From: Nageia nagi
Lineage: Eukaryota > Pinophyta
Reading direction: 5' to 3'
Assembly: GCA_050084985.1 (NCBI GenBank)
Contig: JBITNC010000001.1
Span: 208,444,001 to 208,508,000, forward strand
Length of the DNA: 64,000 nucleotides
A model generated the notes under the pieces. It had not been told where the DNA came from. It searched no databases and saw only the letters and a program-made list of their open reading frames with translations. A program made the position numbers and the translations under genes. Numbering within the stretch: the stretch's first letter is position 1; each line of letters begins with the position of its first letter. Of the stretch, positions 11,895-22,918 are shown piece after piece.

Positions 11895-12811
11895 TAATAT
11901 TTACCTTTAGTAATCATGTCTAAAATTATAAATTTCAAATCATAATAAGAATTTGTAGCATGACCCTTCCATTGATGATAAGTGTAATAAACATCCTCAT
12001 TTCCCATTAGAGTATCACTATCTTATGTTTTTATTCTTAACAACATCAATAAACCTCTTTTCATTAAATACCTCATAATTAACCTTGGTTGATGTCTACT
12101 AATTATCTCAAAGTTGGGGACCTCTTGATTGGGTGGTGGGAAAAAATGATGGCTATCTTGTTTGGGTTGTTCACTATCTTGTTTGGGTTGTTCTACAATA
12201 TGAGCATCTTGTATTTTCAAAGTTTCTTAAGATGTTACTCTTTGCCAACATTATTTTAGTTTTAGCTGAATTTAGTGTTTAAGTTATGGTTTTGGTTTAT
12301 AAGATATTTTATTTTGTTGCTTTTGTATAATTTCCTTCTCAAACTTTTACATACAATATTGCCTTGCATATGGATCTTCTAACAATTTATCTAATTCTTT
12401 CCTTAGAAGTGCATGATATTTTTCTTTCAATTCAAGATCATTATAAATTCTAAACATCAAAGAGGGATTGACTAGCATATGTGATTTAATTTTTTGAAAT
12501 TGATCTTAAAGTGTTAATTTTTTAAATGCAATATCATTCATTTAAAACTTGTCCATAGCACCCAAATTTTAATGTGCATCACAATCAAATTTAGCCATAT
12601 AATCATCAGAAATAACATTATCATGCACTCAATTTTCTATAATACTTGGCATATCATCATTTGTAGCAATCAAGCATGAATTTGATAAACTTAATTCATC
12701 AAAATATTTTATATTTTGCATAATATCCATTTCTTATTTAGGAGGAGGTGCAAATAAATCACTTATCACATTCAAATATTCAAACAAATCATTTTTAAAT
12801 GCCTTATCCAT
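11895..12811 (-). pseudogene. gag: Element B gag (decayed)
   Basis: One minus-strand frame can be followed for about 300 codons from an ATG at 12811, interrupted only by point-mutation stops. It begins MDKAFKNDLFEYLNVI. In the middle is a charged helical stretch with LKEKYHALLRKELDKLL near 12400. A Gln/Pro-rich linker (EQPKQDS twice in tandem) follows near 12150. The C-terminus near 11900-12003 reads YYTYHQWKGHATNSYY then DLKFIILDMI, which is the C-x-x-H...GH-x-T...C nucleocapsid finger of Tat-type Gag with the cysteines changed to Tyr by G-to-A/C-to-T decay. The true N-terminus may lie further upstream. No pol follows. Confidence 0.75.
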
Positions 12812-13340
12812 GAGAGAATGCAAGAAGATGGAAAAACATTTTTATATGACAATCTCTATAAATCTTGATAGAAATGCATGCAAAGGGCTCAAATTAATAT
12901 CCAAAAGCTCTCTACTATGATGAACTATGGATTTGGCAAGCTTTTAGCATAAAATAAGTCACCAAATAGTTGCAAAATGCCTTCAAAATATATGATTTTC
13001 AAGTGACATTTTCTACAAAAATATTTTTAAAATCACTCAAAATATGTAAATCAAGACCTAGAAAAATTAGAAAAACTTCTCAATTATATGTATCTATGGT
13101 TTGGATCAAGTTTTCTAATGCTATATCTCACTAAATTGAAGAAAACAGCCTTCACAAACTAGGGTTTTCCAGAGTGATGTTTTTCAAAAAAATAATTTTA
13201 TTTGAAGCAATAAAAATTACTAAATTGGAGAAAAATTAATTTAACCAAAAAAGGAAAAACAAAACCAAGGGCTTCTAATTCAAGAATCCTTAGAAAAAAT
13301 GATGCCCTAAAATGAAAAAATTTAAGGTTTGTAACAACAA

Positions 13341-13356
13341 TTGGGGTTCACCAAAA
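13341..13356 (-). other. Primer-binding site of element B
   Basis: On the minus strand TTTTGGTGAACCCCAA follows the 5' LTR directly. It is the cleanest copy of this unusual primer site in the window and fixes the direction of B. Confidence 0.8.
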
Positions 13357-13972
13357 TGTAGATGGTAAATAATGCAATTAATGCAAATGGGGTTGATTAA
13401 TGAACTATCATTCTACTTTGTAAATATTAATGCATATATAAAAAATATAGTAATAACATAAATAGAAATGTAGTAGTATTTTCTTATATTCTATATTCTT
13501 TTCATTAATCATAAAATATATAAAATATAGAGAATAAATTCATGAACAAGCACATCATTAGCATCATAGGATAAGCAAAATTACAAATGCGAAAAAGAAT
13601 GTAGCGATGAGTGAATTAGTGAATAATAAAATGATGAATATAAATGCAAAATTATAGAATAATAGATGCATAATATAGATAGAAAAATCAAGTTGCAATC
13701 CTTCAAATGATATTCAATTGATAATACTTATATTAGCTTGAAATGATTATTTGCCCATGATTCACTCATCATCTATAGGTCATCAAATGATGCCTTTATA
13801 TATGATACAAGTTTACATGACTTTGATATTTTGACCCCATGTACAATCCATAAGGGTCAAATACATGGCCTACATCTCTTTTATATATTTTTAATCCCTT
13901 TTTACATAATAATCTATTAAGGGATTAAAATGATTTATTAAATACATAAAGGTTCATTTTGAAGCATCTATA
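13357..13972 (-). repeat. 5' LTR of element B (right copy)
   Basis: Begins TGTAGATGG and ends GCATCTATA, followed by the AATGG target duplication at 13973-13977. It aligns with 8108-8722. Confidence 0.92.
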
Positions 13973-13977
13973 AATGG

Positions 13978-16900
13978 ATTGGATAGTGATCAGTATACAA
14001 AATAAACAATGGGACCTATCAAATTTATAAAAGATTGCAATTTTATTCAGCTTTCTAATAATATTGATAAATATTTATAGATTGATGATACTATACCAGT
14101 TGAGTTTGATTGCTTTAATATTGATAATGATATCTTAGAATACATGTGATACATTTAGAATTGCCTAAATCAAATGTAGAAAGGCAAATAAGTTACATTC
14201 TTAGTGAATATGCATATTTTGGATAAGAGATGAATTTTAATGATGTGTTTTAGGTTTAGCAAGAATATGATGATATAAGTGATATTTAGGTATTGGAAGA
14301 GTTACCATTATTATTATAGCGAAAGGATGAATTAGCATTCTAAACTAAAGAACTAGTATATGTTAATATTGGGACAAGTGATGAGGAAAAGTTAGTCAAA
14401 ATTGGAGCTACCCTTCCAACACCTCAACAAGAAAGGTAAAATTTTTTTTTATTGAAAAGTATAAGTATTTTGCATGGTCTTATGCTGATATGCCTAGTTT
14501 AGATCCTTATTTTGTTATGCATAATTTATCACTTAAGGAAGAAGATAAAACAATTAAACAAAAATCAAGAAATATGCATCTTATAAGGCATTTTTATTCA
14601 AGAAAGAAATTGAAAAATATTTGAATTCTAGATTCATTAAACTAATTGATTATTAAGAATGGATAGGCAACATTATTCCTATTACAAAACCTACTAGAGA
14701 GATAAGAGTTTGTAATGATTTTTGTGATATCAATAATGCTTTTCCAAAATATTATTTTCCATTGCCAAATATTGATATGATTATGGATAGTACTAGTTTT
14801 CATGATAATTTATCTTTTATGCATGGTATTTTAGAATATAATTAGATTCTAATCAATCTAGTTGATCAACATAAGATTACTTTGACTAAATCTTAAGAAA
14901 TTTTTTTTAGAAGGTTATACCCTTTGGATTAAAAATGCAAGTGTTACTTATCAAAGAGCTATGGTGTCCATGTTCCATGAGCATATTTATAAATAAGTGG
15001 AGGTTTATGGTTAAATCAAATCAAGATTGAGGCCATTTGTATCTCCTTGAAGAGTTATTTCACATTCTTAAAAAGTACAAGCTTAGACTAAACTATCAAA
15101 AGTGTGCTTTTGGTGTTACTATAGGAAAATTACTCAGTTTGATGGTCTCAAAAAGGGATCTTGAGGTGGATCCTAAGAAGGTAAAATCCATACTAAGTAT
15201 GCTGACTCCAAAGAACCTCAAACAACTAAGAAGTCTTCAAGGGAGGATAAATTCAGTAAGAAGATTTATTTATCAACTTGGGAATAAGTGTAAGACATTT
15301 ACTTATTTGTTAAAAAAGGATTTCAAGTCATATGGGATGATAAATGTCAAAAAATATTTGAAGACATAAAATTATACTTGCTAAATCCTCTTATATTAGT
15401 ACCTATAGTTTTTGAAAAAGAAGCATATATTTACATATATGCCACATTATATGCCTTGGGGAAAATGTTGTGTTAGAAAAATGATGAAAATAAAGAACGG
15501 GTAATATATTATCTTAGAAAAAATCTTATTGATTATGAAACAATATACACATCCATAGAAAATCTTTTCTTTGGTATTATTTTTGCTATAGAAAAACTAA
15601 GGCATTATCTTTTATATTGCACTACATATGTTATTAGCTCAATTAACCCACTAAAATATCTTGTAACAAAACAACATTTTTCAAGAATGATAGCTAAGCG
15701 GTTGATGTTGTTGCAAGAGTTTAATATAAATATGGTAAACCAAAAATCCATAAAAGGATGAATAATTATAGATTTTATAACATAATTGCTCTAGAATGAT
15801 GGTATAATGGTGCATGAATAATTCCCATATGAACATGATGAGGACTCACATCGCCAACAACATGAAACACTACTTGAATGTTATTAATGGTGTAATGGTG
15901 AAGAGATGATGATCCTAGATGATTTAGTGTGCTACATGAAAGATAAACCTACAACTTGAAATTTGTATTTGGATGGATCAAAATGCACTTATAGTGTAGG
16001 GGCAAGTATTGTTCTAGTGTCACCTTCCAATAAGGTAGTGCCTATGGCATATAAACTTGGATTTGATTGTGCTAATAATATGATAGAATATGAAGCTTTG
16101 ATTTTGGGTTTGACAGTACCTATATCTATAAAAAATAAAATATTTAGAGATATATGGTGATTCATAACTTATTTTAAATCAATTCAATGATATATGTAAC
16201 ACACAAGATGAGAAGTTGAGGCCATATAAGATAGTATTTACTAAATTTCTTGATGAGTTTGATAGATACAGCATGAAGAATGTTCCAAGTAATAATAATA
16301 TGTATAAATATGCAATGGAAAGTGCAAATTAAATAGCACCAATTGAGATATAATATGAATATACTATCATCATGATTAGAAAGCTTGATACCCCTTCTTA
16401 CCTTGATCAAATAGAGAAAGCACATGTATTCCATCTTGATCTAGAAAATGATTCTAAACAATGGTATGTTGATATTTATAATTATTTGAAATATCAAATA
16501 GTTCCATCAAGTTTTGATAGAAATAAAAAATTTAAATTAAAGAGGATAAATATAAAGTATCTAATTATTGGTGAAGTTTTGTATAAAATATTATTTGATG
16601 GTGCTATTTTGAGATGTCTAACACTACATTAGAACAAGTACATGATGAGTAATGTGGAGGGAATTTCTTTGCAAAATCATTGTATAGTAAGCTTTTATGA
16701 ATTGGTTACTACTAGATTACAATGGAGGAGGATTGCAAAAATCATATTAAGACTTGTTTACAATGTACAAAATATGGAAGTTTAGAAAAATAACCAACTC
16801 AAGAGTTGAACTCCATAATTTCATCATGGCCATTTGCAACATGGGGTATAGACTTGATTGGGATAATCAATACACAATTAAGGGAAGGTCATAAATTTAT

Positions 16901-17700
16901 CATCATAGTTATAGAGTTTGCAACAAAGTGGATTGAGTCCATTCCAATAAAATCAATCATATAGTATAAAATCATTGCTTTCTTGATTGAAAATTTAATT
17001 AAATAGTTTGGAGTACCATAAATATTGATCATGGATAATGGAAAAAATTTCAAAAGTAAGGACATGAAATACTTTTGCAAAAAGTTTCATTATATGCAAA
17101 TATTTTCTTTAGTATATTATCCTTAAGGGAATGGTCAAGTGTATGCATCAAACAAAATCATAAAGAGCATTTTAAAAAAAAATGGGATAGGTACAAAGCA
17201 TATTGGCATGAGTAGTTACCCTATGCACTTTGGGCATACATAAAAAGTATTATAATAGCCATGAGGGCAACAACATCTTCATTAGTTTATGGAGATGGAG
17301 CTATTATACCATTAGAGTTAGAGTTACCATATTTGAGGATTCAACTATAAGGAGATATATCAGATGAAGGAGCAAGGAAAGCTAGATTACAATAGTTATA
17401 AGCATTAGATCAAAATAAAATCAAGGTAATTGAGATTCAAAAGGTATTTCATGTAAAACTAAAGAGGGAATTTGGCAAGAAGATCAAATCAAAGGAGTTA
17501 AAAATATGAGACTTAGTGTTGAAATAAAATATCAACAAAATAGTTGCAAATGATGAAGCAAAAGAAAAGTTTGAATCAAATAAAATAGGCCCATTTGTTA
17601 TCATTGATGTAACAAGATCAAGAGCTTAAAAATTATCATCCATGTATGGTAGAGAAGAACTAAAAACCTTCAATTCCATGCATATTAAATACTTATTTGC
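13978..17700 (+). pseudogene. pol: Element A pol: RT, RNase H, second RNase H, integrase (decayed)
   Basis: The polymerase polyprotein resumes after B. RT spans about 14440-15360: its N-terminal part shows YADMPSLDPYFVMHNL, the YVDD box is damaged (about 14990-15010 reads VEVYG then a stop), and 15037-15369 stays open with the thumb/connection (KKYKLRLNYQKCAFGV, KNLKQLRSLQGRINSV). RNase H follows to about 15770 with IENLFFGIIFAIEKLRHYL. A second, plant-type RNase H begins at 15961 with YLDGSKC and ANNMIEYEALILGL. Integrase runs 16372-17620: FATWGIDLIG keeps the first catalytic Asp, LIMDNGKNF the second, but the expected Glu in the GNGQV-x-ASNK motif is Tyr. There are many stops and several frameshifts. 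Confidence 0.9.
15847..15894. repeat. Paired-palindrome module inside A pol linker
   Basis: Block 1 is CACATCGCCAACAACATG, the spacer AAACACTACTTGA, and block 2 ATGTTATTAATGGTGTA. It lies between the two RNase H domains. The surrounding frame (PYEHDED before, then MMILDDLVCYMKDK) can be read across it, so it sits in or was inserted into the poorly conserved linker. Confidence 0.7.
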
Positions 17701-17800
17701 ATAAAATGAAGGCCTTGTACCTTATAAAATAATGCATATCCTATGTAAGTTACATGAATTTTATGTTCTATTTTTATTTTTCAATTTATTTGATCATTAG

Positions 17801-17848
17801 GACACTATTAATGATGTGTATTACTATCTATATGCCATAATCAACATG
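17801..17848. repeat. Paired-palindrome module after A pol
   Basis: Block 1 is GACACTATTAATGATGTG, the spacer TATTACTATCTA, and block 2 TATGCCATAATCAACATG. It lies about 100 bp past the end of the integrase remnant. Confidence 0.65.
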
Positions 17849-17879
17849 AAAATAAAAATAAAAATAAAAATATAATGTA

Positions 17880-18240
17880 ATGTCTTTGGATGATGGACAT
17901 AAAAATGCTAAGTCATCAATGGCCATCGATATGGTAGTGAAAGTTCACTCACTTAAAAGTTAAATTAGTAATATAGCTATGAGCAAGATGTTGACATTGA
18001 TTCATCATCAATAGATGATACAAGTTGTTATGTATCCACATGGTTTCTACTTTGAACCATAGAAAGCATAATTTTTGAGTATCATAGACATAAAACATAT
18101 GACCATCGATAGCCATCATTATGGTCAATGAGAGTTAATTCACTTAAAACAAAAATTTACAATACAATGGTAAGTAGATTGTTGATATTGACTCATCATA
18201 AATGGATGACACAAATTACTATGTATATACAATATTTTCA
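17880..18240. repeat. Two ~195-bp tandem repeats in A 3' UTR
   Basis: Units share GTCATCAATGGCCATC-like text, AGTTCACTCACTTAAAA, GATATTGACTCATCAT and ATGTATCCACATGG. They are the reverse-orientation counterparts of the array at 9500-10060 in B. Confidence 0.78.
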
Positions 18241-18309
18241 TGTAGGGTATATCTAACACTTTTTACAAGTACTTACATAAAAACAAGGAAGGAAAATGAA
18301 CCAAAACTT

Positions 18310-18357
18310 ACATTGTTAATGGCACTACATACTATCTACATGCTATTAGTGGTATTC
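18310..18357. repeat. Paired-palindrome module in A 3' UTR
   Basis: Block 1 is TACATTGTTAATGGCACT, the spacer ACATACTATCTA, and block 2 CATGCTATTAGTGGTATTC. The spacer matches the ACTATCTA type at 17819-17830. Confidence 0.65.
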
Positions 18358-18689
18358 ACATCAATAAACCTAGAGATAAGATTAAAGGACCACTTATATA
18401 TCAAGGTATAGATGTAAAAGGATTAGATTATAGAGTGTCAAAAATGAAGGGATGACTAAATTCATGGTTGAGTAGTGTAAGGGGCAAAAGAATGCATTTC
18501 TTCAAGTTTTTTCTTAGTTGCACCATTCAAGGAGCTTTTCTAGGGTAATCAACCTAAAATTAGGTAGAAAAGGACTTTCATCATCATAAATTGGTAATAG
18601 TATATGGAGATTTCAAAAACTTTCTTCTATACTTCTTATTTGGATATGTAATCTCATTTATTCAATCACACCTCCAAAGAAGGGCAAAA

Positions 18690-19290
18690 TATCGACACCT
18701 AAAAATGAATTATTATTTATTGAATAGTTCATTTTATAGCATCGAGGAATATTTATTGTAAAAAGGGTTAAAATATATCCAAATAAATGTAATCAATATA
18801 ATAGACCATTATATAATGTAAGAGTTATCAAATATTAAAATAGACACCACAAATAATGTAAAAGGTAATGATCCTAAGAATCAAAGAGGATCAAAACATT
18901 TCTATAAAAGAATATCAAAAGAAACATAATTACATCATAGAGATCCATAACCAAAGAAATGAAATATCATTCTACCCAATCAACAATGGTGTTTTGCAAC
19001 ACCATCTCTTCATAGATTTTACTACATCCTACACATCTTAGTTTTTATTTATGGATTTACATCTTTTACATTGTTAATAGTGTGCTCCTAGGCTATTGGT
19101 GGCATTCATTTCTCATGATATGATATTGAAATTGATGTATGATTCCTATTATTTCATTTGGATGTAAATATAATGTAGGTAAATCATTTATCATGTTCAT
19201 TTATTGAGATATTTTTGATATATGCTTTAATATTATATAGTAGACAAATAGTGCATCAATTTATTATTTATGCATTATTTGAAGTGTATA
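18690..19290 (+). repeat. 3' LTR of element A
   Basis: Begins TATCGACACCT and ends AGTGTATA, followed by the GATAT duplicate at 19291-19295. It is preceded by a purine tract CCAAAGAAGGGCAAAA. It contains the module at 19067-19106 (TTGTTAATAGTGTG ... GGCTATTGGTGGCATT) matching that in the 5' LTR. Confidence 0.93.
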
Positions 19291-19689
19291 GATATGTATA
19301 CCAAGTGATAGTAGGATTCAAGTGTCTATGGTTATCATATTCCCAAAAAAGGTAGGAAACACTTAAAGTGATAAAACATCAAATTATCAACTCCAAAATG
19401 TCATGATCGAGACTTGATGAACTCAAACAATTGTTACAAGAAAAGTAATTCCACAAACTACTTAATATAGACAACATATTTTTTTTTTAATAAGAATATA
19501 AATAAAGATAAAAATATAAGAAAATTATATAATACTACAAAATTATGAAAACCAAAATAATTAAATAACAACACTAATAGAAGTTGCATGATGATTGATG
19601 ATATTGTGTATTTTTTATTTTTTAGCTTATTTAAGATTTTAAGATACAAGAAATATAAAAAACAAAAAGATAAGAAAATATGTGAGTAA

Positions 19690-20185
19690 AAATTCCACCT
19701 AGATATGAAAAGGATGAAGATGCAAAATGTTAATGGTCTAAACTTTTTCATCACCCTCCAAAGTAACCAAATGATATGCACCTGAACTAATTTTTTATTA
19801 ACCACATAGGGACCTAACTAGTTTGGAATAGACTTATCTCTTTGAATATGCTCTTGGTGATAGTTTTGTTGATTTTACTTAAGTACTATATCACCAATTT
19901 AAAACTCTCTAGGTTTTGATTTCTTGTTAAATTCCCTTTTAATGTTATCTTGATAGACTTTAAAATGTTCCAAGGCATTAACTCATTTTTCATCTAGTAA
20001 AACCAATTGATCCAATCTTACTTGTCTAGTCTCTAAATTTGGAAATAAATCCTATAACTATATTAAGAAAGAAGGTATCTCTAGCTCTAAAGGTATAATT
20101 ACCTATGCCCATAAACAAGTGAGAAAGGTGTTTCCTCCATAGGAGTTCTAATGCTAGTCATGTAAGCCCATTCTTATGATCCCAT
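19690..20185 (-). pseudogene. Integrase C-terminal fragment of a Ty3/gypsy element
   Basis: Read on the minus strand from 20185, the text passes from WAYMTSIRTPMEETPFSLVYG, the end of a Ty3/gypsy integrase core, into PLELEIPSFL, RLDQLVLLDEK, KREFNKKSKPREF, GDIVLK and LGPYVVNKKLVQVH, the standard chain of C-terminal landmarks. Similar motifs exist in F at 48840-49290, so the source is probably a Tat-type element. The fragment is cut on its upstream side at 20190 by the LTR of element H and fades into AT-rich DNA below 19690. It is heavily decayed and carries no other domain. Confidence 0.8.
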
Positions 20186-20189
20186 AACA

Positions 20190-20522
20190 TGTTATTTGTC
20201 TTATATTTATATTTATGCCATATACGTTAGAATTGGAAGGTGAAGGATCATAAAAGGGCTATTTATATGAGGTATTACCTATTGTAATTCATACAATAAA
20301 TAAAATAATCTTTTGAAGAGAGAATTCATTCTCTAGGAGGTTCCCCCATCAAAGTGGAAAAGGTGATTCTTGTTAGCTAGTATTATATTAGAGTTATTTA
20401 TGATTAAGTGTTTTCATATTATTGAATGGTTTAGTGCAATTAATATTATTTGTAATAATTTTATAAGAATATTATTAAATATTGTTGAATAATCCTTTCT
20501 TTGAAATATTAAGTTCCTCACA
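20190..20522 (+). repeat. LTR of element H
   Basis: A candidate ~333-bp LTR beginning TGTTATTTG and ending CCTCACA, immediately followed by an initiator-Met-type primer site. It has a promoter-like CATAAAAGGGCTATTTAT near 20250. The left edge abuts the integrase fragment on the opposite strand. No second copy was found in the window, so the boundaries rest on the TG/CA ends and the primer site. Confidence 0.65.
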
Positions 20523-20524
20523 AG

Positions 20525-20541
20525 TGGTATCAAAACATGAT
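20525..20541 (+). other. Primer-binding site of element H
   Basis: TGGTATCAAAACATGATC corresponds to the TGGTATCAGAGC initiator-tRNA-Met site with G-to-A changes. It lies 2 bp after the LTR. Confidence 0.75.
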
Positions 20542-21463
20542 CTTGGCACTTGTGGGTGGATTTGGAGAAGTTTAAGGGGTTTTGGCTAATTTGAGTGAAT
20601 CATTCATATATAATGAATATAGATGTATTTTATTCTTAAATTATGAGATTTTTTAGATAATAAAGTCAAGAAGTATCAATAAAAACTTTAGGTATTTTGG
20701 ATCTGATTTGCAAATTTTATAAGCATTTTAATTTTATTAGTAAAATGATTATAGAGGGTTGAAGAAGGGGTTTTTTATTCTAAAATTTTGTAAGAAGTTT
20801 TGTATAGGTAATATCCTATTTTATTAAAAATTTTAGGTCATTTAGATTAATATTGGTTGATGTATGATAAGATTGATATTTCCTTTAAAAAACCCTTGAT
20901 CTAGAATTATGAAAAAAGTGAACACATAATTGATCATATATTTTTCATATTTAAGATTTTGATTTTGAAATTTAAAGGGTTTTCATATTATTATATTACA
21001 ATAACACAATTTAAATTTTAGAATTTATGGAGTTGTATTGGTTATTTTATATTACAAAAATTGAGTTATTATTATAAACACTCTAAGATCTGGAAGGGGT
21101 AGACTAAAATGATCATATATTTCTCATACTTTTTGAATTTTATTATGTAATTTTATGGGTTTTTGTATATTTATATCAGGAGTTATGAATAAAAATTTTA
21201 ATTTTTTTCAAAGATAATATGGATGATTTATGGTAAAATTGGTTATTACAATTTTGATAAAAAAAGGGGCAATGGTGAAGTCTTTATAAATTTTGCATAT
21301 GATATAAATTTGGGATTAAATTTCAATTTTTTATGGTTATTTATGGTACCTATATACAATAAAAATTTTATAATGTTTATAATTGGTTTTATAGCCATTT
21401 TAATTTCTAAAAATGGATGCTCTTGTTCAACCTTTACATACACATACATTGAAATAATATAAG

Positions 21464-21712
21464 GATGAATTTGATTATTTTTGTATCAAACATGAATTGG
21501 ACAATGAGAAAACTCTTGATTTATTCACTAATGGATTGAGTAAATAAATTAAGGGGAATGTAATCTTATTCAATCCTAAAAAATAAAATGAGGTATATGC
21601 ATTAGTAAAGCTTGAAGTGGATAAACTAGCATTTATTGAGAATAATAAACTTTCTTTTTATGGAGAAATTGCAAATGAGAATCTTGAGCATATTAATTAT
21701 GTGTATGCATAT
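21464..21712 (+). pseudogene. gag: Element H gag fragment
   Basis: The frame reads EFDYFCIKHELDNEKTLD, then FTNGLSK, a stop, IKGNVILFNPKK, a stop, EVYALVKLEVDKLAF. This follows the pattern F-x-x-GL-x-x-x-I...(t)-x-x-EA-x-x-A-x-x-x-E of LTR-element capsid proteins. It sits about 940 bp after the primer site. Two stops lie where CAA/CAG is likely ancestral. It could be from a chromovirus-type Ty3 or a copia element. No pol follows before element C at 22094. Confidence 0.55.
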
Positions 21713-22054
21713 TGATGAATTGAATTAATTATGTACTATATTAAATGCATTAACCATTATTAAGGAGAAATTTACTTTTCTATCTTGTAAAATCCTAAAT
21801 AATTCTCAATGCCAATATTAACCAAATAATATATAATGAATATAAAACTAGGGACATAGGAATGCTATAAACCATTCTAGGGAATAAAAAATGTATAAAA
21901 ATATGCAAAAATTCCCAATGTTGCATCTCTTGAGCTAAAAATACCTCAAAAGCTCAATGTAGCACTAGGAAATTTACCAATCATGCAAAATACACCATAA
22001 ATAATTTCAAAAACATGATGTCATACCAAAAGGAAGATATAATCAAACACACAT

Positions 22055-22186
22055 CATAATGAGACAAGAAATGGAGATCAAGTGCATCATGATTTTAGGT
22101 TCCTAAATATGATTTATTAAATAATAAATCATATTTAGTAACCTACAATCATGATGCACTTGATCTCCATTTCTTGTCTCATTATG
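22055..22186. repeat. Near-perfect inverted duplication, 65-bp arms
   Basis: Left arm 22055-22119 and right arm 22122-22186 are reverse complements with about two mismatches and a 2-base centre. The left arm consists of genomic flank, the ATGAT target duplication and the first 26 bases of the 5' LTR of C. The right arm lies wholly inside the LTR. The 3' LTR at the same place (after ATCATATTTAG) lacks this insert, so the right arm was added after insertion. Confidence 0.92.
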
Positions 22187-22855
22187 ATTGAAAGGTAATA
22201 ATACAAAAAAATTAAGATAAAATGTTATTATATTGCAATACCATGTGATAAGGCCAATGTAATATCATATACCATGCTTTATATTTTAAGTTATCTTGAA
22301 TATTGAAATGATTATTGTTATTTCTATATGTCGACCTCACCTCTTTCTATTTCCTTGCAAGTTATAAACATGAGAGGTGAAGGTTGACATTCCTATTAGA
22401 TCTCTTGAATAGGTGGTTTTCCCAAATATCAAAATTATGGTATCTCTTGACACCACCTATATTGAGAAATTGTTAACTCTCTAAGATATATTATCTCTCT
22501 TATGTACAACATGAAATTACCACTCTTACATCATCAATAGTGTACCACTTCCACATAGCTAATGATGTGCACCTTCATGATAAAGAGGTTTAGATTTTAG
22601 GGAATGATTCTTGCATCCATCATAATGAGCATTTATTGAGAGCTCATATTTAGTCCAATTACAATCCTCTAAAGATTCATTATTTTTCTACTTTGAGGAT
22701 TGTACATGAATTGGCTACAAACCCCACTCTGTATCAAGTTTATATGTTTCATGTATATTTCTTATCTTTTGGTATAGTTGTTATTCATTGTATTTGTAGA
22801 ACAAAACTTATTTATTTGTTTACTTGTTTAATATTTAACTATTTTAGGGTCTAGA
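22094..22855 (+). repeat. 5' LTR of element C, with internal inverted insert
   Basis: Begins TTTAGGTTCC (ancestral TG start mutated) and ends GGTCTAGA. It is longer than the 3' LTR mainly because of the inverted insert at about 22138-22186. It shares family landmarks with the LTRs of D and E, such as AATAGGTGG and CAAGTTTATATGTTTCATG. Confidence 0.92.
22528..22573. repeat. Paired-palindrome module in C 5' LTR
   Basis: Block 1 is TACATCATCAATAGTGTAC, the spacer CACTTC, and block 2 CACATAGCTAATGATGTGC. The 3' LTR equivalent is 30149-30195 (GCAGTTAGCAACATACC ... TAGCCAATGTCATGCACC). Confidence 0.7.
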
Positions 22856-22918
22856 TTTTGGTGAACTCGACATTCTTAGAAACCTAGGTCTTGACCTAGG
22901 GCATCCTTCTAAAAATTC

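Larger units (their letters stand above)
8108..13972 (-). mobile_element. Element B: gag-only LTR retrotransposon nested in A, minus strand
   Basis: LTRs lie at 8108-8722 and 13357-13972 with ends TGTAGATG/CATCTACA and the AATGG target duplication. Orientation comes from a primer site (reverse complement of ATTGGGGTTCACCAAAA) abutting the right LTR and a purine tract (reverse complement of TTTGCCCCTTTTTGG) abutting the left LTR. A Gag frame occupies 11895-12811 on -. No protease, RT or integrase motif was found in the remaining 3.2 kb, so this is a non-autonomous derivative. Its 3' region holds repeats homologous to the 3' region of A, so it belongs to the same group and presumably used A-like enzymes. 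Confidence 0.9.
5190..19290 (+). mobile_element. Element A: Ty3/gypsy Tat/Ogre-like LTR retrotransposon, interrupted by element B
   Basis: The element has two alignable LTRs (5190-5801 and 18690-19290) and a perfect 5-bp target duplication, GATAT, at 5185-5189 and 19291-19295. Between them in order on + are a primer site, gag, protease, RT, RNase H, a second plant-type RNase H, integrase and a 3' untranslated region with tandem repeats. The second RNase H before integrase is a hallmark of the Tat/Ogre branch. Removing nested element B (8108-13972 plus one AATGG copy) leaves about 8.2 kb, a normal size. All domains carry stops and frameshifts, so the element is dead. The 3' UTR shares repeats with B, marking them as relatives. 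Confidence 0.93.

Noticed and set aside
21223-21462. Open frames on both strands over the same 240 bp
   Set aside because: Overlapping antisense frames of low complexity in the leader region of element H; neither resembles a known domain.
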